From Streptomyces sp. NBC_00670 (GTDB lineage: Bacteria; Actinomycetota; Actinomycetes; Streptomycetales; Streptomycetaceae), in NCBI RefSeq assembly GCF_036226765.1, contig NZ_CP109017.1, positions 6,139,001-6,203,000 of the forward strand: a stretch of DNA of 64,000 nucleotides. Direction: 5' to 3'. Positions 54,071 through 63,046 of the stretch are shown here, one piece after another (position 1 is the first letter of the stretch; the number at the start of each line of letters is the position of its first letter). Below the pieces are notes generated by a model. It did not search any database, was not told the origin of the DNA, and saw only the letters and a list, made by a program, of their open reading frames with translations. The position numbers and the translations under genes were made by a program.

Positions 54071-54766
54071 ATGCGCGTGCTGATCGTCGAGGACGAACCC
54101 TTTCTGGCGGAGGCCATCCGCGACGGCCTGCGCCTGGAGGCGATCGCGGCCGACATCGCGGGTGACGGCGACACCGCCTGGGAGCTGCTGAGCGTCAACG
54201 GCTACGACATCGCGGTCCTCGACCGCGACATCCCCGCTCCCTCCGGTGACGAGATCGCCACGCGCATCGTCGCCTCCGGCAGCGGCATGCCGATCCTCAT
54301 GCTCACCGCGGCCGACCGCCTCGACGACAAGGCCTCCGGGTTCCGACTCGGAGCCGACGACTACCTGACGAAACCCTTCGACATGCGGGAACTCGTGCTC
54401 AGACTCAGAGCGCTCGACCGCAGGCGTGCGCACAGCAGGCCGCCGGTGCGAGAGGTCGCGGGGCTGAGGCTCGACCCGTTCCGCCGGGAGGTCTACCGGG
54501 ACGGCCGCTACGTCGCACTGACCAGGAAGCAGTTCGCGGTGCTCGAAGTCCTGGTCGCCGCCGAGGGCGGTGTCGTCAGCGCCGAGGAACTCCTGGAACG
54601 GGCCTGGGACGAGAACGCCGACCCGTTCACCAACGCGGTGCGCATCACCGTCTCGGCACTGCGCAAGCGTCTCGGCGAACCGTGGATCATCGTCACCGTG
54701 CCGGGGGCCGGCTACCGCATCGACACGCAGCGGGGGACCGGGCGCGGGGGAGGCGAGCATGGATAG
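54071..54766 (+). CDS. OmpR-family response regulator
   Basis: 231 residues. The receiver has the acidic pair in VEDEPF, the phospho-acceptor Asp51 in DIAVLDRDIP and Lys in YLTKPFDMREL. The winged helix is at the C-terminus (ALTRKQFAVLEVLVAAEGG, NAVRITVSALRKRLG, VPGAGYRID). The frame overlaps the kinase gene by eight bases. It is divergent from the VanY-like lipoprotein with only 87 bases between, where CGATA occurs twice 11 bases apart (about 54029 and 54040), a spacing that suits OmpR-type binding; control of that gene is likely. Confidence 0.94.
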   Translation: MRVLIVEDEPFLAEAIRDGLRLEAIAADIAGDGDTAWELLSVNGYDIAVLDRDIPAPSGDEIATRIVASGSGMPILMLTAADRLDDKASGFRLGADDYLTKPFDMRELVLRLRALDRRRAHSRPPVREVAGLRLDPFRREVYRDGRYVALTRKQFAVLEVLVAAEGGVVSAEELLERAWDENADPFTNAVRITVSALRKRLGEPWIIVTVPGAGYRIDTQRGTGRGGGEHG

Positions 54767-55901
54767 GGCGCCCGGTCCGAGCGTTCGCCTCAGGCTCACC
54801 CTGAGCTACGCCGGATTCCTCATGGTCACGGGAATCCTGCTCCTGGCGGTCGTGTGGGTGTTCCTGCTGCGGTACGTGCCCGACGAAGCGGTCTCGCTCC
54901 CCGCGCGCCGCCCGCCCGGCGCTCCGATCGGACTCCCCGGCCGCCCCGGTCGCTTCGTTCCCGGCCGGTCCGACCTCTGGCGTGCCTTCGCTCCGAAGGC
55001 GGCCGTCGTGTCGGCGCTCCTGCTCGTGTTCGGTCTCCTGGGGGGATGGGTCCTCGCCGGCCGCATGCTCGCCCCACTCACCCGCATCACCCACGCCACC
55101 CGCACGGCCACGAGCGGATCGCTCTCCCACCGCATCCGGCTGCCCGGCCGCCAGGACGAGTTCCGCGAGCTCGCCGACGCCTTCGACACGATGCTCGCGC
55201 AGCTCGAAGCCCACGTGGGCGAACAGCGGAGATTCGCGGCCAACGCCTCCCACGAGCTGCGCACCCCGCTGTCGGTCATGAAGTCACTGCTCGATGTCGC
55301 CCGTGCCGATCCGGACCGGGCCGCCGATCCGCTCGTCGACCGGCTCCACACCGTCAACACCCGGGCGATCGACCTGACCGAGGCGCTGCTCCTGCTCAGC
55401 CGCGCCGACCGGCGGTCCTTCACCCGCGCACCCGTCGACCTGTCGCTCCTGGCGGAGGAGGCCGGCGAGACACTCCTGCCCCTGGCGGAGAGGAACGGCG
55501 TCACCCTCGAGACCGGCGGCGACGTGGCCCTCACCACCGGGTCGGAACCGCTGCTGCTGCAACTGACCACGAACCTCGTGCACAACGCGATCGTCCACAA
55601 CCTCCCGGAACGCGGCAGTGTGCGGGTGAGCACCGAAAACCGCGCCAAGGCCGTGGTGCTCACCGTCGAGAACACCGGCGGACGGATCGCCCCCGAGCTG
55701 ATCCCGACACTCACCGAGCCGTTCCGGCGCGGCACCGCGCGCGTACACACCGACCATGGGGGTGTCGGCCTCGGCCTGGCCATCGTCGAGTCCATCACCC
55801 ACGCGCACGACGGAACGCTCACGATCACCCCGCGCCCCGCCGGCGGGCTCCTGATCACCGTGGAACTGCCCACGGCGTCCCCCGCGGGCAGCCCCGGGTG
55901 A
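54759..55901 (+). CDS. sensor histidine kinase
   Basis: 380 residues. Two transmembrane helices (about 15-38 and 81-102) enclose a short outside loop of some 40 residues rich in Pro, Gly and Arg. A HAMP domain (RMLAPLTRITHATRTATSG) follows, then the H box RRFAANASHELRTPLSV with His165, the N box NLVHNAIVHNL and the G box HGGVGLGLAIVES. The short sensor loop suggests that it reads an envelope signal directly. It phosphorylates the response regulator encoded just upstream. Confidence 0.94.
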   Translation: MDRAPGPSVRLRLTLSYAGFLMVTGILLLAVVWVFLLRYVPDEAVSLPARRPPGAPIGLPGRPGRFVPGRSDLWRAFAPKAAVVSALLLVFGLLGGWVLAGRMLAPLTRITHATRTATSGSLSHRIRLPGRQDEFRELADAFDTMLAQLEAHVGEQRRFAANASHELRTPLSVMKSLLDVARADPDRAADPLVDRLHTVNTRAIDLTEALLLLSRADRRSFTRAPVDLSLLAEEAGETLLPLAERNGVTLETGGDVALTTGSEPLLLQLTTNLVHNAIVHNLPERGSVRVSTENRAKAVVLTVENTGGRIAPELIPTLTEPFRRGTARVHTDHGGVGLGLAIVESITHAHDGTLTITPRPAGGLLITVELPTASPAGSPG

Positions 55902-56074
55902 AGGTGACACGCGCCGTCGCTCACGCGGCGCGTGTGGGCCCGGCCGACCGCCCACCGGCCCCTCGCCGTGGCCCGAGGAGGACCGGCGGTCCCGCGCCGC
56001 GATGCCGCGGCATTGCCGCGCGGCGGTGCGGCACCGGGGCCTGGTGGCCCGGAGCCATGCCCGGTCGTCGCGGC

Positions 56075-56131
56075 GGGACCGGGGCGGTGGCCCGTCGGCC
56101 GGGTCGGGACCGGGGCGGTGGCCCGTCGGCC
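56075..56131. repeat. tandem 31-base repeat with 26 identical bases
   Basis: GGGACCGGGGCGGTGGCCCG followed by TCGGCC occurs at 56075-56100 and 56106-56131. It lies in the gap between the histidine kinase and the convergent methyltransferase gene, where no gene is seen. Confidence 0.8.
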
Positions 56132-56134
56132 CGG

Positions 56135-56977
56135 TCAGCCGTTCTTGCGGGCGACGCCGCCGTAGATGCCGATGGGCGGCGCACCGGCCGCCGCGGGCTC
56201 GTCCGGACGCCAGTCCGTCACCGAGACCAGGCCGGGCTCCACCAGGGCGTAGTCGCCGAAGAAGTCCAGGACGCGCGCGTGCGTACGCAGGTTCATGCTC
56301 GCGGTGGCCCGCCGGTAGACGGCCGCGGCGTCCTCGCGGTGGTCCTCGTGCAGGTCGCCCGTGGCGTGCGACAGCACGAGGTAGGAGCCGGTGGGCAGCG
56401 CGTCGCGGAGGGTGGCGAGGATGCCGTCGGGGTCCTGCGCCTCGGACAGGAAATGCACGATGGCCACCAGCAGCAGCGCCACCGGCTGGTCGAAGTCGAT
56501 GACCCGGCGGACCTCGGGATGGTCGAGGACGCCGCGCGGGTCGCGCAGGTCGGCGAGGACGACGGAGGTGTCGTCCTGGTCGAGCAGGGCCCGGGAGTGC
56601 GCGCTGACGATCGGGTCGTTGTCGACGTAGGCGACCCGCGTCCCGGGCGCGACGGACCGCGCGATCTGGTGCACGTTGGGCGGGGTGGGCAGCCCCGTGC
56701 CGATGTCGAGGATCTGCCGCACCCCGCCCTCGGCGACGACGTGCCGGACGGCGCGGTGCATGAAGTACCGGTTGGCGCGCACCCCGTCCCGCACCTCCGG
56801 CGCCACCTTCATGAACTGCTCGGCGGCCTCCTGGTCGACCTCGTAGTTGTCCTTGCCGCCGAGGAAGTAGTCGTACATCCGGGCGGGGTGCGGCTTGCTC
56901 GTGTCGATCCGGTACGAGGCGTCACCGCCGCCGCTGCCGGAAGTGCCGTCGGTGCTGGGGGAGGTCGGGGAGGTCAT
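56135..56977 (-). CDS. SAV2177-type SAM-dependent methyltransferase
   Basis: 280 residues of the actinomycete family once called DUF574. Signature segments are SKPHPARMYDYFLGGKDNYE, ANRYFMHRAVRHVVAEGG, ILDIGTGLPTPPNVHQIA (SAM motif I), VAYVDNDPIVSAHSRALL and VALLLVAIVHFLSEAQDPDG. Its substrate is unknown. The ATG at 56977 has GGAG upstream. Streptomycetes carry dozens of paralogues, often beside regulators. It converges with the two-component system. Confidence 0.92.
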   Translation of the reverse strand: MTSPTSPSTDGTSGSGGGDASYRIDTSKPHPARMYDYFLGGKDNYEVDQEAAEQFMKVAPEVRDGVRANRYFMHRAVRHVVAEGGVRQILDIGTGLPTPPNVHQIARSVAPGTRVAYVDNDPIVSAHSRALLDQDDTSVVLADLRDPRGVLDHPEVRRVIDFDQPVALLLVAIVHFLSEAQDPDGILATLRDALPTGSYLVLSHATGDLHEDHREDAAAVYRRATASMNLRTHARVLDFFGDYALVEPGLVSVTDWRPDEPAAAGAPPIGIYGGVARKNG

Positions 56978-57141
56978 GCAGGCTGGCTCCGTCCTGGACT
57001 CGCATCCCACCGCCGAACGAAGGGTGGTGAGTGACTGTCAGAACATCATCTTGGCATGTTTTCGACGGTGGGGCGTACGGGTGTGCGTGCGGGGGCGTGC
57101 GCGGGGGCGCGGCCCCGAGTGCCGTCGGGCGTACGGCGGTT

Positions 57142-57870
57142 TCAGGCGGGGGAGGCCAGGGCGGCGAGGCCGGTGTCGAGGAGGCCGGCCGCGCGGCGGA
57201 CGTCGGCGGTGACCGCGTCGTGGAGCCGGTCGGGGGTGCGGGTGTCGTCGGCGAGATGCCTCGCCAGGCTGCGGAACTGCACGGACCACAGCCCGAGCAG
57301 GGCGATCGCCGCGATGTGCGGTTCGGGGTCGTCCGGGGAACCGTCGGCATCGTCCTGGGAACCGCCGCCGTCGCCGCGCCCGGCCAGTGCCTCGGCGGCG
57401 ACGGCGACGAGCCGGTCCGTCATGTCCTGGTGGTAGGCCCGCAGTGAGGGCGTCGACCTGATCAGCGCGCCGAACCGTCCGATCCGGGCGGCGGCGGCAC
57501 GCGGATCGTCCTGTGCGGCGAGCCAGGCGGTCAGGGCGCGCAGTTCGTCGGAGAGGATCCCCAGCGCCGCCTCGACCGGGGAGCGGTCCGGATCGGCCAG
57601 ACCGGTGCGCAGCGCGGCCGCCGTGGCCTCGCCCCGGTCCAGGATCAGCGACTCCTTGGTCGGGAAGTGGTTGAAGACCGTCTTCTCGGACACGTCGCAG
57701 GCGCGGGCGATCTCCGACACGCGGACGGCGTCGAAGCCGCGTTCGAGGAACATTTCGGTCGCGGCGTCGGAGAGCCGCTGTCGCAGCAGCCGCTTCTTCC
57801 GCTCCCGCAACCCCTCGGCCCCGGGCTCCGCCGCCTGCGGGCGCCATGCGGTCCAGTCCACCGTGCTCAT
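57142..57870 (-). CDS. TetR-family repressor
   Basis: 242 residues. The helix-turn-helix is at about 25-75 (LSDAATEMFLERGFDAVRVS, then ARACDVSEKTVFNHFPTKES). The ligand domain shows MftR-like features (WLAAQDDPRAAAARIGRFGA). It is divergent from an SRPBCC gene across a 100-base AT-richer gap that holds TTACTGTAA. Autorepression and repression of the SRPBCC gene are likely. Confidence 0.92.
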   Translation of the reverse strand: MSTVDWTAWRPQAAEPGAEGLRERKKRLLRQRLSDAATEMFLERGFDAVRVSEIARACDVSEKTVFNHFPTKESLILDRGEATAAALRTGLADPDRSPVEAALGILSDELRALTAWLAAQDDPRAAAARIGRFGALIRSTPSLRAYHQDMTDRLVAVAAEALAGRGDGGGSQDDADGSPDDPEPHIAAIALLGLWSVQFRSLARHLADDTRTPDRLHDAVTADVRRAAGLLDTGLAALASPA

Positions 57871-57905
57871 GCCGCCAGAGTAGTACGGCGACGGGACAAT
57901 TTCTG

Positions 57906-57930
57906 TTACTGTAATTTTCTAGCGACTGTA
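57906..57930. promoter_or_regulatory. AT-rich operator candidate between TetR and SRPBCC genes
   Basis: TTACTGTAA (57906-57914) is a nine-base palindrome, and ACTGTA recurs at 57925-57930. The segment TTTCTGTTACTGTAATTTTC is unusually AT-rich for this genome. Confidence 0.55.
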
Positions 57931-57970
57931 GATATCGGTCCGAGTCGCGGTCACAGCCCAGGGGAGCGCC

Positions 57971-58453
57971 ATGAGCAGCACCATCCACATCGTCCGCGAC
58001 TACCCGTACGCCCCCGCCAAGGTCTGGCGGGCGGTGACCGACCCCGACCTCATCCCCCTGTGGACGGCGACGGGCGCCGGCGCCCGCCCGGAGGGGTTCG
58101 CCACCGCCGTCGGCACGGAGTTCCGCTTCGTCGCGAAGCCGAAGCTTGGCTGGAGCGGCATCGTCGACTGCGTCGTACGGGAGGCCGACGCCCCTCGCCT
58201 GCTGCGCTACTCGTGGACCGACCACGGCGGCGGCGAGACCACCGAGGTCACGTACCACGTCGAACCCCACGCCGGCGGCACCCGCTTCACCTACGACCAC
58301 ACCGGCTTCACGGGCGCGGGCGGCCTCCTCATGTCCCGGGTCCTGGGCCGCGTCCGCCGCAAGATGCTGACGGTGGGGCTGCCGGCGGTCCTGGGCGAGA
58401 TGGACGAGGCGGGCGGGCTGCGGCCGGGAAGCGGGCTGCGGCCCAGGGGCTGA
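57971..58453 (+). CDS. SRPBCC (AHSA1/START-like) domain protein
   Basis: 160 residues that fill one SRPBCC fold: IVRDYPYAPAKVWRAVTDPD and LIPLWTATG at the start, TEVTYHVEPHAGGTRFTYDH in the middle and a helical end (VLGRVRRKMLTVGLPAVLGE). The family binds hydrophobic ligands; some act as cyclases or as chaperone activators. The ligand is not known. It is divergent from a TetR regulator, a common pairing. GGGGAGCGCC precedes the ATG at 57971. Confidence 0.88.
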   Translation: MSSTIHIVRDYPYAPAKVWRAVTDPDLIPLWTATGAGARPEGFATAVGTEFRFVAKPKLGWSGIVDCVVREADAPRLLRYSWTDHGGGETTEVTYHVEPHAGGTRFTYDHTGFTGAGGLLMSRVLGRVRRKMLTVGLPAVLGEMDEAGGLRPGSGLRPRG

Positions 58454-58718
58454 TTCCGGACCGGAAGGTGACCGGAACCAGGGCGGGCGCGCTTCCCTCC
58501 CGCGGCCTCGAACGCGCCCGAGTACCCGGCCGTACCGGAGGGATGCACTCGCACTTGTTGCGCGCGGCGGTACCGGGCGCCCGTACGTGCGCCCCCGCAC
58601 AACCCAATGGCCGATTCTTCGCCCCGGCGATCCGTGACAGCCGCCAACAATGGGGCACGTTCACCTCCTGCACACCTGAGGGACGGGCCCGAAGTACGGC
58701 GAGCTGAAGGGGCGGGCA

Positions 58719-59327
58719 GTGATCCGGGTACTTCTTGTGCACGACGTGTGTCTGATGAGATCGGTCCTGGCGCACTGGCTGCGGGGCGAACGGAGCCTCC
58801 AGGTGGAGGAGACCTCGTGGAAGGCCGCGACCTCCCGCATACGCTCCGTCTCCCCGGACGTGTGTGCGGCCGACCTGGACCGTGCCGACGGCCACGACAG
58901 CCCGCCGTTCGGCGCTCTCCGTCCGCCCGGCCCGGGAGGGAGACCACCGGCGCTCGTGGTGCTGGCCGACGCGAACCGGCCGGGACTGCTCAGACGGGCG
59001 GCCGAGGCGGGGGCGCTCGGCTTCGTCGACAAGGCCGGTTCGCCGGACCGGCTGGTGCGCGCCATCCGCTGTGTCGCCGAGAGGGAACGATTCGTCGACG
59101 CCTCGCTGGGGTTCGGCTTCCTCAAAGCGGCGCAGATGCCGCTGACCGGGCGGGAGTTGAGTGTGCTGTCCCTGGCGGCCGAGGGAGCGTCCGTCGGAGA
59201 GATCGCGGGCCGTCTGAACCTGTCCCACGGCACGGTCCGCAACTACATGGCGGCGATCACGCGCAAGACGGGGGCCCGAAACCGGATCGACGCGATCCGG
59301 ATCTCTCAGGGCGAAGGCTGGCTCTGA
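58719..59327 (+). CDS. amfR: AmfR/RamR-type LuxR-family response regulator of the lanthipeptide operon
   Basis: 202 residues. The receiver domain is atypical: the acidic pocket has HD at 8-9 in place of two acids, the likely acceptor is Asp52 in PDVCAADLD, and Lys is kept in FVDKAGSPD. The C-terminal LuxR helix-turn-helix is at about 139-185 (LTGRELSVLSLAAEGASVGE, then IAGRLNLSHGTVRNYMA). No kinase gene adjoins it, as for RamR, which activates the ram operon for aerial growth in S. coelicolor. It converges with the transporter gene and their 3' ends overlap by 22 bases. The GTG start at 58719 follows GGGGCGGG. Confidence 0.88.
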   Translation: MIRVLLVHDVCLMRSVLAHWLRGERSLQVEETSWKAATSRIRSVSPDVCAADLDRADGHDSPPFGALRPPGPGGRPPALVVLADANRPGLLRRAAEAGALGFVDKAGSPDRLVRAIRCVAERERFVDASLGFGFLKAAQMPLTGRELSVLSLAAEGASVGEIAGRLNLSHGTVRNYMAAITRKTGARNRIDAIRISQGEGWL

Positions 59328-61039
59328 CCGGCCCGGCCGTGGGCATCGGGCGTCGCTGCCCAGCCGCCGACCAGATCCCGGTAGAGGGCCGACACACGCA
59401 GCAGCTCCTCGTGCGTGCCGTGCGCGGTGCGCGGCCCGTCCATCACCAGGACACGGTCGGCACGGCGGGCGGAGCTGATCCGGTGCGCCACGACGACCAG
59501 GGTGCCGCCCCGGCGCGCGGCGAAGGCCCGCTCCGCGCGTGCCTCCGCCTCCGGGTCGAGATGACAGGTGGCCTCGTCGAGCAGGGCGAGCGGTGCGGGG
59601 GAGAGGTAGGAGCGGGCCAGCGCGATCAACTGCCGTTCACCCGCCGACAGCGCGTCGGGGACGACCCGGCCGCCGGGTCCGCCCAGCGACCGCAGCAAGG
59701 GGCCCAGCCCGACCGCCTCGGCGGCGGCCAGCAGTTCGGCCTCCGGTACCGGCTCCGGGCGGAGGAGGCTGAGGTTCTCCGCGAGGGTGCCGCCGTGGAC
59801 GTATGCCTGCTGCGGGATCAGTACCCGCAGTGCGGCCGCCTCCGGGCCCGGCACGGTGTGCCCGTACACCCGGACGGAGCCGTGCCGGGGGGCGAGCAGT
59901 CCCGCGACCAGTTCCGTGAGCGTCGACTTCCCGATGCCGCTCGGCCCCACGACGGCCAGATGCCCGCCCGCCGGAACGGTGAGGTCGAGCCCGTCGAGGA
60001 CGGGGGCGCTCGCGGGGCCGTACGCGAAGGTGACCGAGGTGAGGGAGAGGGCGGGCGCCGCGGGCACCGGCGCCGGGTCCCGGCGCCGAGGCGCACGCGG
60101 TGACGACGCCGCCCGGGATCCCGCCGGGCTCTGCCGGGTCAGCCGGCGCAGGACCACCGTGAGACGGGAGCCGCCGGCGCCCAGACCGTGGACGAGGTTC
60201 TGCAGGGCGGGCAGCAGGGACTGGCTGGTGTAGGCGAGCGCGCCGACCAGGGCGCCGGGGGTGACCCCGCGGCCGAGCAGCCAGGGCGCGGTGGCCAGCA
60301 GCAGCACCACGGGGAGCTGGCCGCCCACGGCGAGCGCGGCCACGCGCGCCACGCTCCAGTGGGCCAGCACGCGGGCGGCCGTGAGCTCCGCGTCGATCCG
60401 CCGCCCGGTGCCGGCCGCGACCTGGGCCTCGGCACCGGAGGCCGTGATGTCCCGCAGCCCGGAGCACACCGCGCCCAGGTCCTCGGCGAGCGCCTCGTCG
60501 GCGACGAGGAACGCCTCCTGACGGCGGGCCAGCGGCCGGAGGGTCGCCGCGAACAGCCCCACCCCGGCCAGCAGCGGCGGTACGACGACCACCAGGAGCA
60601 GTGGGTCCAGCGAGAACAGGCCGACCAGGGCGCCCGCAGCGGTGAACACGAAGGAGCGGGACACCATCACCAGCCCGGCCAGGGTGTCCCGGGCGATCTC
60701 CACCTGCTGGGTGAGGCCGGACAGCGCCCCGGCGTCCGCCTCCCGCACCCCGCGTGCGACCACCCTCTCCACCAGCCGGTCCCGGGCCGGTTCGACGAGT
60801 CCGGCGACCGCGCCGTAGACGCGTCCGGTCCCGTACGCCCCGGCGCAGACGGCGAGTCCGGCCGCCGCGAGCCACAGCAGGCCCACGCGCTCGTTCCCGG
60901 CCAGGAAACCGGCGTCCAGCGCACGCGCGAGGGCGTAGCCCACGAGGAAGGTCTGCCCGGCCTCCAGCACCGACCAGGCGGTGAGCCGCAGGAGCGCCCG
61001 GCGGTGCGCCCGCAGGAACCGCAGCGCCCGGGCCCTCAC
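59306..61039 (-). CDS. amfA: lanthipeptide ABC exporter subunit (AmfA/RamB-like)
   Basis: 577 residues. Six transmembrane helices fill the first 300 residues; the ATPase domain has Walker A VGPSGIGKST, signature LSAGERQLIALARS and Walker B LALLDEATCHLD. It should form a heterodimer with the product of the gene upstream and export the modified peptide. The GTG at 61039 overlaps the upstream stop (GTGA) and has GGAG upstream; a GTG at 61078 would give a longer overlap and is less likely. It is the last gene of the operon. Confidence 0.9.
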   Translation of the reverse strand: MRARALRFLRAHRRALLRLTAWSVLEAGQTFLVGYALARALDAGFLAGNERVGLLWLAAAGLAVCAGAYGTGRVYGAVAGLVEPARDRLVERVVARGVREADAGALSGLTQQVEIARDTLAGLVMVSRSFVFTAAGALVGLFSLDPLLLVVVVPPLLAGVGLFAATLRPLARRQEAFLVADEALAEDLGAVCSGLRDITASGAEAQVAAGTGRRIDAELTAARVLAHWSVARVAALAVGGQLPVVLLLATAPWLLGRGVTPGALVGALAYTSQSLLPALQNLVHGLGAGGSRLTVVLRRLTRQSPAGSRAASSPRAPRRRDPAPVPAAPALSLTSVTFAYGPASAPVLDGLDLTVPAGGHLAVVGPSGIGKSTLTELVAGLLAPRHGSVRVYGHTVPGPEAAALRVLIPQQAYVHGGTLAENLSLLRPEPVPEAELLAAAEAVGLGPLLRSLGGPGGRVVPDALSAGERQLIALARSYLSPAPLALLDEATCHLDPEAEARAERAFAARRGGTLVVVAHRISSARRADRVLVMDGPRTAHGTHEELLRVSALYRDLVGGWAATPDAHGRAGQSQPSP

Positions 61040-62931
61040 CGCGGGGCTCCGTCCAGGCTCCCCGCCCCGCCGACGCACGCCGGGTCCTGGCCGGCCGCCG
61101 GTCCGGGGCGGGCTGTGGGTCCGGTACGGGACGACGGTTCGGCGCCGGGCGTTGGTTCGGCATCAGCGGCTCGTTGCGCATCGGCCGTCGGGTTTCCGCA
61201 GGTCGCTGGTGCGTCACGGGCCCCGGCGGCCGGTTCGTCGTCCTCGTGGTTCGCGAACACCGCCCGGTACGCGGCATCCCGCCACAGCTCCGCATGGGTT
61301 CCCACCGCCCGTACCCGGCCCCCGTCCAGCCAGGCGACCGCGTCGGCGCGGGCGGCCGTCGCCGCGCGGTGGGCGATCAGCAGCCGGGTGGGGCCGCCGG
61401 GCGCCAGGAGGGCGTCGGCGACCTCGTGCTCCGTCACCGTGTCGAGGCTGGACAGGGCGTCGTCGAGGATCAGCAGCCGCCCGCCGCGGGCGAAGGCGCG
61501 CGCCAGGCCGAGGCGCTGGGACTCGCCGCCCGAGCGCGGAGCGGCGGCGCAGCGGGTGGCGTAGCCGTCGGGCAGCCGGCGGACGAACGCGTCGGCGCGG
61601 GCCGCGCGGGCGGCCGCCCGGACCCGGGCGGGGGAGGGGGCGGCGAGCCCGAGGGCGAGGGCGTCCTCGACGGTCGTGCCGAGCAGGGCGGGGCGGTCGA
61701 AGGCATAGGCGACCGCGCGGCGCAGGTCGTCGTGGGCGAGGCCGTGCAGCGGGACCCCGTCGAGCAGCACCTCTCCCGCGTCCGGGTCGGTGAGGCGGCC
61801 GGCGAGGGCGGCGAGCAGGGACTTGCCGGTGCCGGAACGGCCGACGACGGCGAGGGTGCCGCCGCCGGGCACGGTCAGGTCGACCCCGGCAAGGACCGCG
61901 CGCCCGTCCCGGCGGGCGGTCACGCCCCGCAACTCCAGCCGGCCGGGGCCGGGCGGCAGACGGCGGCTGCCGTGCGCCGGCGCGGACACGGCCAGGACCT
62001 CGGTGAGCCGGCCGGTCGCGGCCCCGGCCCGGCTCAGCGCGGCGAGCTGCCCCACCAGAACCCCGACTCCGCTCGCGAGCACCGCGTACCGGGAGGCGGC
62101 CAGCACCTCGCCCACCGAGAGCCGGTGCCGGGCGAGCAGCAGCCCGGCCACCGCCACCACGCCCAGTTGCAGCAGCGGTGCCACGGTCACCGCCTGGGCG
62201 GCGGCCCGCCCCTGCACCCGCCACATGCGGTGCCCGGCGCCGGACAGCTCCGGCAGCGGAGCCAGGATCCGGGCCGCCTCCCGCTCCTCGGCACCCGCCG
62301 CCCGGATCGTACGGAACCCGTCGACCGCCTCGGCGAGCGCGCCCGCGATACGGCCCTGGACCCGCTGGTACTCGGCCACGCATGCCGAGGTGTCGCGGGC
62401 GAAGGCACACAGCAGCAGAGCCAGCACCGGCGCCCCGGCCAGGAACACGGCCGCCAGCCACGGGTCGATGAGGCCGAGCGCCACCACACCCCCGACCGGA
62501 CCGGCGAGCGCGGCGGCCAGCGCGGCCAGCGCCCCCGGCGCCGTACCCGCCTGGGCGCCGCTGCCGACGAGCCGTGCCACCAGGTCCCCGGCATCGAACC
62601 GGCCGGCCGCGCGCGGGCCGAGCGCCAGGACGTGCCCGGTGGTCCGGCGGCGCAGCCAGGCGGTGGCCCGCGCGTCGACGACGCCGGCCAGCACGCCCGC
62701 GGCCGCCTCCAGCAGGGAGATCATCAGCACCAGGGCCGCGCAGCAGGCGATCCACCGGGCCGCGGGGGCGTGAGCGAGCAGCCGGTCCAGGGTACGGCCG
62801 AGCACGGCGGGCAGCAGCAGACCGGCCGCCGTCGCCGCCGTGCTCACCGCGCACAGCGCGGCGCAGCGGGCCACGTCGTGCCGGAGCACGGCGCGCGAGA
62901 GGCGCTCGGGGGCGTCGGGACGATACGTCAT
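61036..62931 (-). CDS. amfB: lanthipeptide ABC exporter subunit (AmfB/RamA-like)
   Basis: 631 residues. Six membrane helices (AALCAVSTAATAAGLLLPAV onward) come before an ATPase domain with Walker A VVGRSGTGKSLL, signature RSGGESQRLGLARAFA and Walker B LLILDDALSSLD. After the ATPase a Pro/Thr/Gly-rich tail of about 60 residues follows, unusual for exporters and probably disordered. The ATG at 62931 has GAGG upstream; an in-frame GTG at 63039 would place coding sequence over two hairpins and is rejected. It lies 115 bases after amfS. Confidence 0.9.
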   Translation of the reverse strand: MTYRPDAPERLSRAVLRHDVARCAALCAVSTAATAAGLLLPAVLGRTLDRLLAHAPAARWIACCAALVLMISLLEAAAGVLAGVVDARATAWLRRRTTGHVLALGPRAAGRFDAGDLVARLVGSGAQAGTAPGALAALAAALAGPVGGVVALGLIDPWLAAVFLAGAPVLALLLCAFARDTSACVAEYQRVQGRIAGALAEAVDGFRTIRAAGAEEREAARILAPLPELSGAGHRMWRVQGRAAAQAVTVAPLLQLGVVAVAGLLLARHRLSVGEVLAASRYAVLASGVGVLVGQLAALSRAGAATGRLTEVLAVSAPAHGSRRLPPGPGRLELRGVTARRDGRAVLAGVDLTVPGGGTLAVVGRSGTGKSLLAALAGRLTDPDAGEVLLDGVPLHGLAHDDLRRAVAYAFDRPALLGTTVEDALALGLAAPSPARVRAAARAARADAFVRRLPDGYATRCAAAPRSGGESQRLGLARAFARGGRLLILDDALSSLDTVTEHEVADALLAPGGPTRLLIAHRAATAARADAVAWLDGGRVRAVGTHAELWRDAAYRAVFANHEDDEPAAGARDAPATCGNPTADAQRAADAEPTPGAEPSSRTGPTARPGPAAGQDPACVGGAGSLDGAPR

Positions 62932-62972
62932 CGGCTGCTGCCTCGCATCCGTCGAGTCGTCAGCGGCTGCCT

Positions 62973-63030
62973 CGCGTCCGTTCGGACGCGGAACGGCTCC
63001 GGGCCGCCCCGTGAGGGGCCGCCCGGAGCC
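62973..63030 (-). promoter_or_regulatory. tandem hairpins between amfS and the exporter genes
   Basis: On the transcript the first hairpin (63030-62995) has a ten-base stem GGCTCCGGGC / GCCCGGAGCC, one mismatch and a further five-base stem with the loop TCAC. The second (62990-62973) is CGCGTCCG-AA-CGGACGCG on the minus strand. There is no T run. They may attenuate transcription or protect the amfT-amfS message so that more peptide than exporter is made. Confidence 0.7.
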
Positions 63031-63046
63031 AGGGCTCACCGGCAGG

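Noticed and set aside
63031..63039. Start of the first exporter gene at the GTG at 63039
   Set aside because: It would place the two strong hairpins in coding sequence and add about 36 unconserved residues; the ATG at 62931 fits the exporter family better.
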